Below are positions 8,827 to 17,634 of a stretch of DNA of 64,000 bases, piece by piece. Source of the DNA: Gelidibacter japonicus (GTDB lineage Bacteria; Bacteroidota; Bacteroidia; Flavobacteriales; Flavobacteriaceae); the NCBI RefSeq assembly GCF_010725055.1, contig NZ_BJKB01000010.1, forward strand, positions 1 through 64,000, written 5' to 3'. Position 1 is the stretch's first letter; every line of letters starts with the position of its first letter. The notes below the pieces were generated by a model. It ran no database searches, had not been told where the DNA came from, and worked only from the letters and a program-made list of their open reading frames with translations. The translations under genes were made by a program, and so were the position numbers.

Positions 8827-9786
8827 TCAAAACTGATCAATTATCATTGTGGCAACACGCAGAGCTTCGGTTCCATCATGAAGGGTGACAATTGGTTTCG
8901 TATTATTATTGATGGCATCTGCAAAAGATTCCAATTCATCCAAAATGGCGTTATTATTCGAGATTTCAGGGTTGTCAAAATAAATTTGCTTCTTCACACC
9001 TTCAGCATTTTGAAGGATCATATCAAAATCCCCTGGATTTATTGGTGCATCCTTCATTTTAACGACTTCACATTTTTTCTCTAAGAAATCGACCGAGATA
9101 TAGGCATCCTTTTGGAAAAACCGTGTCTTGCGCATATTTTTTAATGAAATTCTGCTCGCCGTTAAATTAGCCACACAGCCATTTACAAATTCAATCCGTG
9201 CATTGGCGATGTCGGGTGTTTCACTAATAACCGAAACACCACTGGCTGAAATATTCTTGACTTTAGAATTGACCACACTTAAGATGATATCGATGTCGTG
9301 GATCATTAAATCCAATACTACTGGCACATCGGTTCCTCGTGGATTAAACTCGGCCAATCTATGGCTTTCTATAAACATAGGTTTGTGTATCTGGTCTCTA
9401 ACGGCCTTAAATGCAGGGTTGAAACGTTCTACATGACCTACCTGCCCCTTTACATTGTTCTGTGCAACCAAAGCTCTGATGGTTTCAGCCTCTTCTACCG
9501 TATTGGTAATTGGTTTTTCAATAAAAATGTGTTTGCCTTTAGAAATCGCCAATCTTGCACATTCGTAATGAGACAGGGTTGGCGTTACGATAGAAACCAC
9601 ATCAACGGCATTGATAAGGCTTTCAATCGTATCAAAATACTTATATCCAAATTCGGTTTCAATTTTTTTTGCATTGGCTTCATCAGCGTCGTAAAACCCG
9701 ACCAAATCGAATTTTTCAGATTGCTTAAGAAGGCGTAAATGAATCTTTCCCAGATGACCAGCACCAAGAACTCCAGCTTTTAACAT
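8827..9786 (-). CDS. Gfo/Idh/MocA family NAD(P)-dependent oxidoreductase
   Basis: A 319-aa protein with the N-terminal Rossmann fold GVLGAGHLG (GxGxxG at 8-13), the family motif EKPIT (E90-K91-P92) and the C-terminal alpha/beta domain with the substrate-side motif DLMIHDIDI, which supplies the usual acid/base His-Asp. Family members oxidise or reduce sugars, inositols or related polyols; the sequence gives no substrate. No sugar genes flank it. An exact -7 box (9804-9811) gives a short leader of about 14 bases and supports the ATG at 9786. Confidence 0.88.
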   Translation of the reverse strand: MLKAGVLGAGHLGKIHLRLLKQSEKFDLVGFYDADEANAKKIETEFGYKYFDTIESLINAVDVVSIVTPTLSHYECARLAISKGKHIFIEKPITNTVEEAETIRALVAQNNVKGQVGHVERFNPAFKAVRDQIHKPMFIESHRLAEFNPRGTDVPVVLDLMIHDIDIILSVVNSKVKNISASGVSVISETPDIANARIEFVNGCVANLTASRISLKNMRKTRFFQKDAYISVDFLEKKCEVVKMKDAPINPGDFDMILQNAEGVKKQIYFDNPEISNNNAILDELESFADAINNNTKPIVTLHDGTEALRVATMIIDQF

Positions 9787-9803
9787 AGACTATACGTTTT
9801 ATA

Positions 9804-9811
9804 CAAAAATA
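9804..9811 (-). promoter_or_regulatory. -7 box of the Gfo/Idh/MocA gene
   Basis: Minus strand reads TATTTTTG, exact TAnnTTTG, with predicted transcription start near 9800. Confidence 0.55.
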
Positions 9812-10114
9812 GCTTTTTTTTAAGGCAGAAAAAAGGAAATTGGAAAGAGAAAAAAGCTTGATGCATGAAGCTGAATGTTAGAAGTTTGTGACGGAAATCG
9901 AGATCCGAATAAATTGTCAAAATTGAGATGGTAAGACCTTTTTTAAGGAATTTGAAACAAACTACCGTGTTAAACACGACAATTTTAATCTGCCTTGGAT
10001 ATATTTTCAAAAAAATTAAAATTTCTCTGTCAGTCGGTGGATTGGGATTTTGAAATTTTTGATTTGGGTTTTGCTTTTTTTTGAAGTAGTTTAGCCAACA
10101 AACTTACCACCGCT
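9812..10114. other. Intergenic region between divergent oxidoreductase and pcm genes
   Basis: About 300 bases without a convincing gene. A stretch near 9855-9895 shows weak 7-base periodicity (units beginning GAAG/GATG), similar to the spacer repeats elsewhere in the window. The pcm promoter must lie in its right part; I see no exact -7 box, only TAGTTTAG at 10087-10094. Confidence 0.5.
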
Positions 10115-10756
10115 TTGAAAGATACGTTTAAACATAAGGGCTTAAGACAGCAACTTGTTGAGATTATTAGAGATAAAGGAATTACTGATGAAAAAGTGCT
10201 TAAGGCCATCGGTAAGGTGCCAAGGCATTTATTTATGGACTCTAGCTTTTTGGATCACGCGTATCAGGATAAGGCATTTCCGATAGCGGCAGACCAAACT
10301 ATTTCGCAGCCGTATACAGTGGCATTCCAAACTGAACTCATGCAGATCAAGCCTGGAGATACCGTGCTTGAAATTGGAACGGGGAGTGGCTATCAAACCG
10401 CCGTGTTATGTGAATTGGGAGCAAGAGTGTACAGCATAGAGCGACAACTGGAGCTTTTTAAAAGTACAAGTAAGTTTCTTCCCAAACTTGGCTACCGTCC
10501 TAAAAAACTCATTTTTGGTGATGGATATAAAGGATTAAAAGAAGAGGCTCCTTTTGATAGTATTATAGTCACAGCTGGAGCTCCGTTTGTTCCAAAACCC
10601 TTGATGAGTCAACTTAAAATTGGAGGCCGATTGGTAATTCCGGTAGGAGATCAGGTGCAAACCATGACTTTGTTTATCAGAAACGGACCAAAGGATTTTG
10701 AAAAACATGAGTACGGTGAATTCCGGTTTGTACCATTATTAGAGGACAAAAACTGA
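10115..10756 (+). CDS. pcm: Protein-L-isoaspartate O-methyltransferase
   Basis: A 213-aa SAM-dependent methyltransferase that starts repair of isoaspartyl residues in aged proteins. Family signatures present: DQTISQPYTVA (about 60-70), the SAM-binding motif I VLEIGTGSGYQ (84-94) and the post-motif segment SIIVTAGAP. The start is TTG at 10115; there is no ATG between the in-frame TGA at 10082 and this codon, and the N-terminal sequence from this TTG (KDTFKHKGLRQQLV) already aligns with the normal start of the family. It is a single-gene unit facing away from the oxidoreductase and towards the DUF5686 gene. Confidence 0.94.
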   Translation: MKDTFKHKGLRQQLVEIIRDKGITDEKVLKAIGKVPRHLFMDSSFLDHAYQDKAFPIAADQTISQPYTVAFQTELMQIKPGDTVLEIGTGSGYQTAVLCELGARVYSIERQLELFKSTSKFLPKLGYRPKKLIFGDGYKGLKEEAPFDSIIVTAGAPFVPKPLMSQLKIGGRLVIPVGDQVQTMTLFIRNGPKDFEKHEYGEFRFVPLLEDKN

Positions 10757-11024
10757 TCGACCTGTGTATGTTAATGCACATCTTGCACGAGTTTTCACAA
10801 ATCCGTTTGAATTGCAATCAACCAAAAAAGTAAATTCTGTTTAGTGTATCAATGGAACGGCCTTTCACTCTGTATGACCGCAAGCCTCCTTACGTTTAAG
10901 AATTATTGTCATTTCAAATAAGATTCTTTTCTTTTGAATTGATTAGTGTTGACACCGAAGAAAATCGTGACCTACAATATGATTTTTATACTTTGTCACA
11001 ATTGCTATCAAAGTCAAAAGTTCT

Positions 11025-13505
11025 TTATTCAATAATATTCAAAAATTTTAACCCAAAAATCACGGCGTCGCCTTGATAGCCGTTTTGATAGGAACGCACA
11101 TAATCCACACGTAAAAATCTGAATTTCTTAAAACCGATATTGTCAATCCCAATGGAATACTCTTGGTAAGGTTTGATGTTTTCTGTAGAGAAGACGTGCG
11201 CTCCAATTACGAAATTATAATTGAGCTTGTTCAATAAAGGCACGCGGCTTAAAAGCAACCCTTTAAAATCATGTTCGGCATGCATTTCTGCATAGGAAGT
11301 GTTGGTGCTCAACGCATAATATGGCAAATTGTTGAATACATTAAGATAGGTGCTTGAGGTGCCAACGTGCGTTTGATTGCCATTGGGATGGTAATAATCC
11401 ATAAATCCGATATCCTCGGCATTAAAAAAAGCACCCGCTTTAAGATTATACTTAAAATCACCCTTATTGCCAATGCTAAAGCTTTGGGTCAATCTGGCTT
11501 TGAGCTGATCAAAATTATATTGTTTTTCTGAAGCTGCAAATCCTTTTTCATATCCTAAATACAAGGTGGGATATTTGCTGTTTGGGATATTGATCTTACT
11601 ATCTGGGTAACTCATATATTCCTGACCAAAATTAAAACGAGTATTGAGGTTGAATTTTAAAAGTTGGTGCGTATCAAAAGAGGGAATGCCATAAACATTT
11701 GGATTCTGCGGATCATTACTTGAGTAAACGTCGTTCTTATCGTTAAAAAACACTTGATCTGTAGTGTTGATCAGTGCTTTTCTGCGCTCGTAAGCCAGGA
11801 TACTGTATATATTGATGCCATTTAAAACTTCTTGGGTAAACCCAACTTGAGCAAAGCTTTTGTCGTAGATTTTCATGAAATTATTTTCAAAAAACAAGGA
11901 GCTTACTGAGTTGATCAATGGCGAAATGGGTTGGGCATTATTAAACTGCGGTGTTTCAACACCTCCGGATAATATCAAAAATGGCGATTTGATATTGTTG
12001 AATTTGTAGATAAAAGAAGCCGTTCCCCTTAGGCGTTCATCGGAAAATCCGTACTGTAATGACGCGTTTGCTGAAAAATAACGACGGTATTTATCTTGGT
12101 TTTTTCTGTAGTAAAAACTTAATTTTGAATTGTAGCCTTGGACGGCGTTAAATTGAAAGTCGGAGAGTGGTGAGCTGTACCCAACAGACCAATCTTCAAA
12201 TGAATTTCGATGATTATATCCAAAGAGAATGTTTTGGATTTTGAATTTATTGTTCTTGCTGTCAATGGAGTCTAAATAGGGTTTTGACTCCCTTAGGGTT
12301 TGAATGCTGTCCTTTACCAAATAATCGTTGATTTCTTCATCAGTTAATGGAACGGGTCTGAAGTTATTCCAATAGATAGAATCCTTTTTGTTGGCTTCAT
12401 TTTCAAAGGATAAAATTTCCTTTCCAAATGTTTTTTTTGTCAGTTCCGTAGTGAAATCATAATTGCTGTAAACTGCCGTAAACCGTCCATCGCCTTTAAA
12501 CCCGAAGAGTGAATAACTAAATTCAATGCCTTGGGAAATCATAACCCAGATTTGGTCAGTGTCAGAATAGGAGAAGTTTTGTTTGATGGTAATGATTTCT
12601 GCCGGCGGGATTTGAGCTTGAATCCCAGTGATGCCTAATTCTAAAGCGTAAATCGTCCACTGATTTTCCACGATATAGATACTTCCAGAAAAGATCCGAT
12701 CGTTTTCACGTCTCGGAATCACTTTGATTTTATTGATGAGATTGCCTTTATCATCATAAAACACACCTTCCAGCTTATATCTGTAATAGTTAAAAGCGTA
12801 ATCGGAAATTGGAGAAATGATCTGATTGCCGAGTTCAATGGTGTTGTTGTAAAAGTTGAAATCGACATCACTGGCCGTGTTGAAACTAAAACCGTTATTA
12901 TCGCCACTTACTTTTGAGGCGATAATCTTCTCCTTCAATTTATCTGGACGCATGTATTCAATTTCGGAAATGGTTTCGGATAGGTACAAAATACCACTTC
13001 TTGTAGAATCCAATCCCACCATAAAGTCGTCCATTTCTTGACCAAAGAACTTTTCAGGAGCATTTTTTATTCGGATTAAGCCGCGAGAGTAAAAATTGGC
13101 CTTAAAAGCATTGATCTTTTCCAAATTTACTTTTCTTGAAGCAATGGCTTTTCTCATGATGATATCTGCTGGGTTTTCATCAGCTTTGATCACTACTTCA
13201 TTTAATGAAATTTGTTCTTCAGAAAGAGACGCATCCAAAATATATGGAAATTGTTCGATCTTGACTTCTTTCTTCACTGTTTTATAGCCCAAGAACTGAA
13301 ATACAATGGTATAAGTACCGGGAGTGTTCAGATTGAGTTCGTAATAGCCCTCATTATTACTGGTGGTTCCGGTGAATGTGTTTTGTACATAAATGTTCAC
13401 ATAGGGTAGAGCATGATTCTTTTGATTTGTTATACGTCCTTTAATTTGAGAAAAGCATGGAGCACATAACAGCATTATTAAGCAAGCGAGTAAATTTTTA
13501 GCCAT
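11025..13505 (-). CDS. DUF5686 / carboxypeptidase-like regulatory domain outer-membrane protein
   Basis: An 826-aa exported protein. A signal peptide (NLLACLIMLLCAPCFSQ) is followed by a carboxypeptidase-D-regulatory-like domain (about 21-105, GRITNQKNHALPYVNIYV...GYYELNL) and then a long DUF5686 region whose alternating hydrophobic strands up to a C-terminal FGLKF-NIIE end suggest an outer-membrane beta-barrel. The architecture resembles a TonB-receptor-like family without a plug. An upstream ATG at 13568 would add 21 residues before the signal peptide, but it lies inside the -7 box at 13566-13573, so the ATG at 13505 is used. Function unknown; surface nutrient or envelope role inferred. Confidence 0.85.
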   Translation of the reverse strand: MAKNLLACLIMLLCAPCFSQIKGRITNQKNHALPYVNIYVQNTFTGTTSNNEGYYELNLNTPGTYTIVFQFLGYKTVKKEVKIEQFPYILDASLSEEQISLNEVVIKADENPADIIMRKAIASRKVNLEKINAFKANFYSRGLIRIKNAPEKFFGQEMDDFMVGLDSTRSGILYLSETISEIEYMRPDKLKEKIIASKVSGDNNGFSFNTASDVDFNFYNNTIELGNQIISPISDYAFNYYRYKLEGVFYDDKGNLINKIKVIPRRENDRIFSGSIYIVENQWTIYALELGITGIQAQIPPAEIITIKQNFSYSDTDQIWVMISQGIEFSYSLFGFKGDGRFTAVYSNYDFTTELTKKTFGKEILSFENEANKKDSIYWNNFRPVPLTDEEINDYLVKDSIQTLRESKPYLDSIDSKNNKFKIQNILFGYNHRNSFEDWSVGYSSPLSDFQFNAVQGYNSKLSFYYRKNQDKYRRYFSANASLQYGFSDERLRGTASFIYKFNNIKSPFLILSGGVETPQFNNAQPISPLINSVSSLFFENNFMKIYDKSFAQVGFTQEVLNGINIYSILAYERRKALINTTDQVFFNDKNDVYSSNDPQNPNVYGIPSFDTHQLLKFNLNTRFNFGQEYMSYPDSKINIPNSKYPTLYLGYEKGFAASEKQYNFDQLKARLTQSFSIGNKGDFKYNLKAGAFFNAEDIGFMDYYHPNGNQTHVGTSSTYLNVFNNLPYYALSTNTSYAEMHAEHDFKGLLLSRVPLLNKLNYNFVIGAHVFSTENIKPYQEYSIGIDNIGFKKFRFLRVDYVRSYQNGYQGDAVIFGLKFLNIIE

Positions 13506-13565
13506 AAAGTTGGAGTTCAGTTCTATAGGCATATTCGGCATTAAGCAGCTTGCCAATAGGTGTTT

Positions 13566-13573
13566 CAAACTTA
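13566..13573 (-). promoter_or_regulatory. -7 box of the DUF5686 gene
   Basis: Minus strand reads TAAGTTTG (TAnnTTTG). It overlaps the more upstream ATG at 13568 and so argues for translation from 13505. Confidence 0.55.
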
Positions 13574-13683
13574 GTTATAAATATGGCTTGCGCCTGTTAT
13601 AGCAATCTTAAATAAATCCATAAGATTTTTGGATCTGATATGATGGGTGTAATAATTACATATTTTAAATACCCTAAAACTTC

Positions 13684-14142
13684 TTAACTGTAGATTTTTT
13701 TAATCCGATCTAAGTTTCTCTTATTATCACGATCCCGAATAGTGTCGCGTTTGTCATAGAGTTTTTTACCTTTTCCTAACGCAATTTCCAATTTCGCGAA
13801 GCCTCTGTCATTAATAAACAGTCGTAATGGTACAATAGAATATCCTTTTATCTGAACGTCTTTATGAAGTTTTTTCAGTTCTTTTTTGTTCAATAGGAGT
13901 TTGCGTTCGGCTTTGGGTTTATGGTTGTTATAATTGCCAAATGCATATTCATCAATGTTCATATTGATGACAAAGAGTTCACCTTTATCATTAAATTCAC
14001 AAAAACTCTCAGCGATAGACGCTTTGCTATTTCTAATGGACTTTATTTCAGTGCCGGTCAAAACAATTCCGGCTACATATTTATCCAACAGTTCATACTC
14101 AAAACGTGCTCTTCTATTTTTTATGTTAATGTGTTTCTGCAT
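13684..14142 (-). CDS. smpB: SsrA-binding protein SmpB
   Basis: A 152-aa RNA-binding protein that joins tmRNA to rescue stalled ribosomes. The OB-fold core begins [22 protein letters not shown], with GTEIKSIR and the [11 protein letters not shown] segment, and ends with the basic tail [19 protein letters not shown] that enters the decoding site. Starting at the ATG 14142 gives the normal family N-terminus MQKHIN. A longer frame from 14163 is rejected because it begins upstream of the -7 box at 14150-14157. That box ends only 8 bases before the ATG, so the mRNA leader would be very short or absent. Divergent from the lipoprotein gene at 14232. Confidence 0.95.
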   Translation of the reverse strand: MQKHINIKNRRARFEYELLDKYVAGIVLTGTEIKSIRNSKASIAESFCEFNDKGELFVINMNIDEYAFGNYNNHKPKAERKLLLNKKELKKLHKDVQIKGYSIVPLRLFINDRGFAKLEIALGKGKKLYDKRDTIRDRDNKRNLDRIKKIYS

Positions 14143-14149
14143 AGGAAGC

Positions 14150-14157
14150 CAAAGGTA
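14150..14157 (-). promoter_or_regulatory. -7 box of smpB promoter
   Basis: Minus strand TACCTTTG, exact TAnnTTTG. The predicted start near 14146 leaves about 4 bases before the smpB ATG. Confidence 0.6.
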
Positions 14158-14231
14158 AAACATTTAAGATAACTTTTGAAGAAGAGACATCTGTAATCTT
14201 TAAATTTACAGATTCATTTAAAAAAACTATT

Positions 14232-14996
14232 ATGTTACGGAGTGTTTTGCTATGGTTCGTGTTGCTATCATTATTCAATTGTAAGGATAATGGTCCTCAA
14301 GTAAATAAAATTGAGTCGGCGGATGATATCATTAAAAAATCAATAGAAGTTGCTGGAGGGAATTTGTTTGACCGCTCCGAAATTAATTTCGATTTTCGGG
14401 ATATACATTACAGAGCCATTCGTGATCATGGTAAATTCCAATTGGAGCGACGTTTTAGAGATTCGGTTTCCGAAATAAAAGATGTTTTGAGTAATTCCGG
14501 ATTTGAACGTTTTAGAGAGGGTGAAAAAGTGCAACTAGTGGATTCGTTGGCTAACTTGTACGGGAATTCGGTTAATTCAGTGCATTATTTTTCTGTGTTG
14601 CCTTATAGTTTGGATGGGAAAGCGGTGCATAAAACCTATTTGGGGTCAAAAGAAATCAATGGCAAAGACTATCACAAAATCAAAGTCACTTTTTCAGAAG
14701 ATGGCGGTGGCGAAGATTTTGATGATGAATTTATATATTGGATCGATAAAGAACAATTTTCAGTAGATTATTTGGCCTATTCATTCAAGGAAATTGACGA
14801 TAGTTTGGGATTTCGGTTCAGGGAAGCCTATAATCCAAGAATAATCAACGAATTGCGTTTCGTTGATTATAATAATTTTAAACCCGCTTCTGCCGATGTC
14901 AATCTTGAAAAGTTAGATGATTTGTTTATTGCAGGCAAACTGCAATTACTTTCAAAAATTGAGCTTAAGAATATTCAGGTACACGTTCTTAATTGA
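14232..14996 (+). CDS. Lipoprotein of unknown function (DUF6503-like)
   Basis: A 254-aa lipoprotein: a short signal ends in the lipobox LFNC with cysteine at about residue 17, followed by KDNG. The mature part has alternating strand pattern, a segment DIIKKSIEVAGGNLFDRSEINFDFRD and later YWIDKEQFSVDYLAY, which resembles the LolA-fold-like DUF6503 family of Bacteroidota; this assignment is from memory of the family and not certain. Probably anchored in the outer or inner membrane facing the periplasm. It is convergent with, and overlaps by 8 bases, the SixA-like gene on the other strand. Confidence 0.75.
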   Translation: MLRSVLLWFVLLSLFNCKDNGPQVNKIESADDIIKKSIEVAGGNLFDRSEINFDFRDIHYRAIRDHGKFQLERRFRDSVSEIKDVLSNSGFERFREGEKVQLVDSLANLYGNSVNSVHYFSVLPYSLDGKAVHKTYLGSKEINGKDYHKIKVTFSEDGGGEDFDDEFIYWIDKEQFSVDYLAYSFKEIDDSLGFRFREAYNPRIINELRFVDYNNFKPASADVNLEKLDDLFIAGKLQLLSKIELKNIQVHVLN

Positions 14997-15498
14997 TAGT
15001 CAGCAATTGGTCAGATGCAATTCCGTTGATGATCGTAACAATATAGAGATTCCCATTATTTGAATCTTCAATATCATTGTACTTTTCATGCCCAATCACG
15101 GCATTCACAAAATCTGGGATGGTATTGCTATGGCCAACAATCAGAACCGTTTTTCCTTTAGTTGCTTCTTTAAAAGCTTCATCATAACCAGTATTGACAC
15201 TATAAGTAATAATCTCTAAGCGATTGTTATCAGCGGTTGGTTGTGCGGTTTCCTTGGTTCTATTGAAGTCTGTGGAATACACAGCATCAAAAGGAGTGTG
15301 CTGCAAGATGATACTCCAATCTTGGGCTCTTTGATGACCTTCCTGGGTGAGATGGGCATCCTTTTCTGACGGATTACTACGATCTTTCTCGGCGTGCCGA
15401 ATAAAATAATAGGTCGTGGTCTCCGTATGTGGTTTTTCTTGGGCTAAAGCATTTATTGAAAAAAATGTAATGCAAATAATGACGAGATAGCGTATCAT
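14989..15498 (-). CDS. Exported SixA-like histidine phosphatase
   Basis: A 169-aa member of the histidine phosphatase (phosphoglycerate mutase-like) superfamily with a signal peptide ending NALAQ (about 20). The catalytic RHAE motif is at 34-37, followed by LTQEGHQRA, and the second active-site histidine lies in VGHSN. These residues are those needed for the phosphohistidine mechanism. Export to the periplasm suggests a scavenging phosphatase, not the cytoplasmic SixA role of dephosphorylating ArcB. It lies just downstream of deoD on the same strand (about 25 bases), so it may be read with the deoxynucleoside salvage genes. Confidence 0.87.
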   Translation of the reverse strand: MIRYLVIICITFFSINALAQEKPHTETTTYYFIRHAEKDRSNPSEKDAHLTQEGHQRAQDWSIILQHTPFDAVYSTDFNRTKETAQPTADNNRLEIITYSVNTGYDEAFKEATKGKTVLIVGHSNTIPDFVNAVIGHEKYNDIEDSNNGNLYIVTIINGIASDQLLTIN

Positions 15499-15522
15499 GG
15501 GACAGCGTGTTTAGTTGAATGA

Positions 15523-16221
15523 TTATGCCAGTTCCAAGGCGATTTCTATCATCTCCTTGAATGTTGTTTCCCTTTCCAATGAAGTGGTGCGTTCTCCGGT
15601 AACCAAGGAATCGGATATGGTTAGGATGCTTAACGCATTTACATTGTGCTTGGCTGCCACCGTATAAAGACCTGCAGTTTCCATTTCAACACAAAGAATT
15701 CTAAATTTCGACCATTTTCTGTAAGATTCAAAATCATCGGCATAAAATTCGTCACTGGTCAAAACATTACCAGCCTTTAAAGGGATATTTTTTGCTTTTG
15801 CTACCTCAACCGCTTTTTGGAACAAGTCAAAATCTGCTGTAGGTGCGTAATCCGCGCCACCAAAACGCAATTCATTAATACCAGAAGTAGAGGAGGCGGC
15901 CATGGCCAAAACAATGTCTCTTAACTTAACATCCGCCTGATAAGAACCAGCACTACCTACTCTTATAAGATTTTTCACATCATATTCTGTGATTAATTCA
16001 TGGGCGTAGATAGAAATACTGGGAACTCCCATTCCTGTGCCCATTGCGGAAATAGATTTTCCTTGGTAAGTGCCAGTATAACCAAGCATACCTCTAATAT
16101 TGTTAAAAAGCTTAGGGTTTTGAAAGAACGTCTCGGCAATCCATTTTGCTCTTAATGGATCTCCTGGAAGAAGAATGGTATCAGCAATTTCTCCTTTTTT
16201 AGCTTCAATATGTACACTCAT
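15523..16221 (-). CDS. deoD: Purine-nucleoside phosphorylase, DeoD type
   Basis: A 232-aa homohexameric type of phosphorylase that cleaves purine (deoxy)nucleosides with phosphate to free base and (deoxy)ribose-1-phosphate. Visible signatures: the N-terminal [11 protein letters not shown] phosphate-binding segment, [17 protein letters not shown], the nucleoside-binding VEMETAGLY and the catalytic Asp in ISDSLVTGE. It is 33 bases downstream of deoC. Together they feed deoxyribose from nucleosides into central metabolism, apart from the phosphopentomutase step that is not in the window. Confidence 0.96.
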   Translation of the reverse strand: MSVHIEAKKGEIADTILLPGDPLRAKWIAETFFQNPKLFNNIRGMLGYTGTYQGKSISAMGTGMGVPSISIYAHELITEYDVKNLIRVGSAGSYQADVKLRDIVLAMAASSTSGINELRFGGADYAPTADFDLFQKAVEVAKAKNIPLKAGNVLTSDEFYADDFESYRKWSKFRILCVEMETAGLYTVAAKHNVNALSILTISDSLVTGERTTSLERETTFKEMIEIALELA

Positions 16222-16254
16222 GACGGGGGTTAGTTTAATCCTTAAAGATAAAGA

Positions 16255-16917
16255 TTAATATTTAGCTGTGGCTGTTTTATTAGTCATCATTGCAACTCCA
16301 GATGAAGTTCCAATTCTGTCAGCACCGGCATCGATATATTTTAGTGCAGTTTCCCGATCCCTGATGCCCCCAGAGGCCTTTATTTTTGCTCGGTCCTTAA
16401 CAATTTTCTTGATGATCTTCACAGCGGTCAAGGTAGCCCCGCTTTTTGAAAAACCAGTTGAGGTTTTTATAAAGTCAACCTTGGCGTCCAAACAAATTTC
16501 GCAGATTTTAACGATTTCGTTTTTAGAAAGTTCACTAATTTCAAGAATCACTTTGAGTGGAGTCTTACCAATTGCGGCTTTTACATCAGAAATATCCTTA
16601 AAAACAGCAACGTAGTTTTTACTCCTCAGCAATCCAATATTGATTACCATGTCAATTTCATCAGCGCCGTCGTTAACTGCAGTTTTAGCCTCAAAAACTT
16701 TTGCCTCAGTCGACATTGCTCCCAGGGGAAAGCCAACGACGCTCACAATCTTCACAGTAGATTTTGAAAGCAATTGTTTGGCCAATGCAACATAACAACT
16801 ATTCACACAAACTGCATAGAATTCATATTTCTTTGCATCATTGCATAAATCAATAATCTGCCTTTCCGTAGTGCTTGGCTTTAAAAGTGTTTGTTCAATG
16901 AAATGATTGATGGTCAT
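16255..16917 (-). CDS. deoC: Deoxyribose-phosphate aldolase
   Basis: A 220-aa class I aldolase splitting 2-deoxyribose-5-phosphate into glyceraldehyde-3-phosphate and acetaldehyde. The Schiff-base lysine is K151 in FIKTSTGF, with the partner residues D89 (DEIDMVINIG) and K180 (KIKASGGI), all present. The length is typical. It is the upstream gene of the deoC-deoD(-sixA-like) unit. No DeoR-type repressor is adjacent and no exact -7 box is seen ahead of it (nearest is TATTTTCG around 16943-16950). Confidence 0.96.
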   Translation of the reverse strand: MTINHFIEQTLLKPSTTERQIIDLCNDAKKYEFYAVCVNSCYVALAKQLLSKSTVKIVSVVGFPLGAMSTEAKVFEAKTAVNDGADEIDMVINIGLLRSKNYVAVFKDISDVKAAIGKTPLKVILEISELSKNEIVKICEICLDAKVDFIKTSTGFSKSGATLTAVKIIKKIVKDRAKIKASGGIRDRETALKYIDAGADRIGTSSGVAMMTNKTATAKY

Positions 16918-17518
16918 AATTCTTTTATAGGGTTAAGTGTCGCGAAAATACGATAAACGGTTATTTCTTTAAAGTATTTCATCGTTTATTAGACGAATGG
17001 TTAAAAAATAAAACGCTAAATCTATTAATCGGCTTGGTCTGAGATTAATAGGTTTTTGACATTTTTGATTTACGCATATCTATAAGATAGCTACGTTGCA
17101 GTTGTTTAAAAAGACTACCACAAATTGAGAACTGACTTACATTTATATTATGTTTAACATACTTTATTTTTATATTGTCCTCTAAATTGAATTGAGAGCA
17201 TCTCTATTCAGTCTGAATGTATCAATTGTTCTAACGTCTATAGATGACTTATATTCGACAGTTCTGTGACAATTAATTGGGAACGAATAAAAGCGGTGAA
17301 AAATGGTTTTACATGAGCTCTTTTATTAGATTGCTCTGATGCAGCAGAAAACTGATCTGTTTAGACCTATATTGAAGGAGAATTCATTAATAATAAACCT
17401 TTCATCATCTTTTAAGTTGAATTTTATCATAATTTTCATGTCTCCTTCATTCTTTCAATCTCTCATTGTCTTGTTATTACAAGTTATAATATAACTGTTA
17501 CTACTTTTAACTCATATG
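16918..17518. other. Gene-free spacer between deoC and clpB
   Basis: About 600 bases of AT-rich DNA with stop codons in all frames and no ORF that looks coding. The deoC promoter should lie at its left end. I see only short palindromes such as TATCTATAAGATA near 17078-17090 and no tRNA-like or strong hairpin structure. It could hold a small RNA, but nothing in the sequence shows it. Confidence 0.5.
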
Positions 17519-17561
17519 AAAAAAAACAGCACTCATCTTTTAAAAGACTTGTGCTGTTTCT
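17519..17561 (-). terminator. Terminator downstream of clpB
   Basis: On the minus strand, arms AAACAGCAC (17559-17551) and GTGCTGTTT (17532-17524) enclose a loop that contains the palindrome TCTTTTAAAAGA, followed by a run of eight Ts. It lies about 75 bases beyond the clpB stop. Confidence 0.75.
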
Positions 17562-17634
17562 AACCAACCAACTATTATGAAAAATCCTCTCGGACTTTTA
17601 AGCGCTGACATTGATATGCCAACGTTTGTGATTT

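Noticed and set aside
9361-9738. 125-codon open frame on the plus strand opposite the Gfo/Idh/MocA gene
   Set aside because: It is antisense to a gene with clear family motifs and has no family resemblance or promoter.
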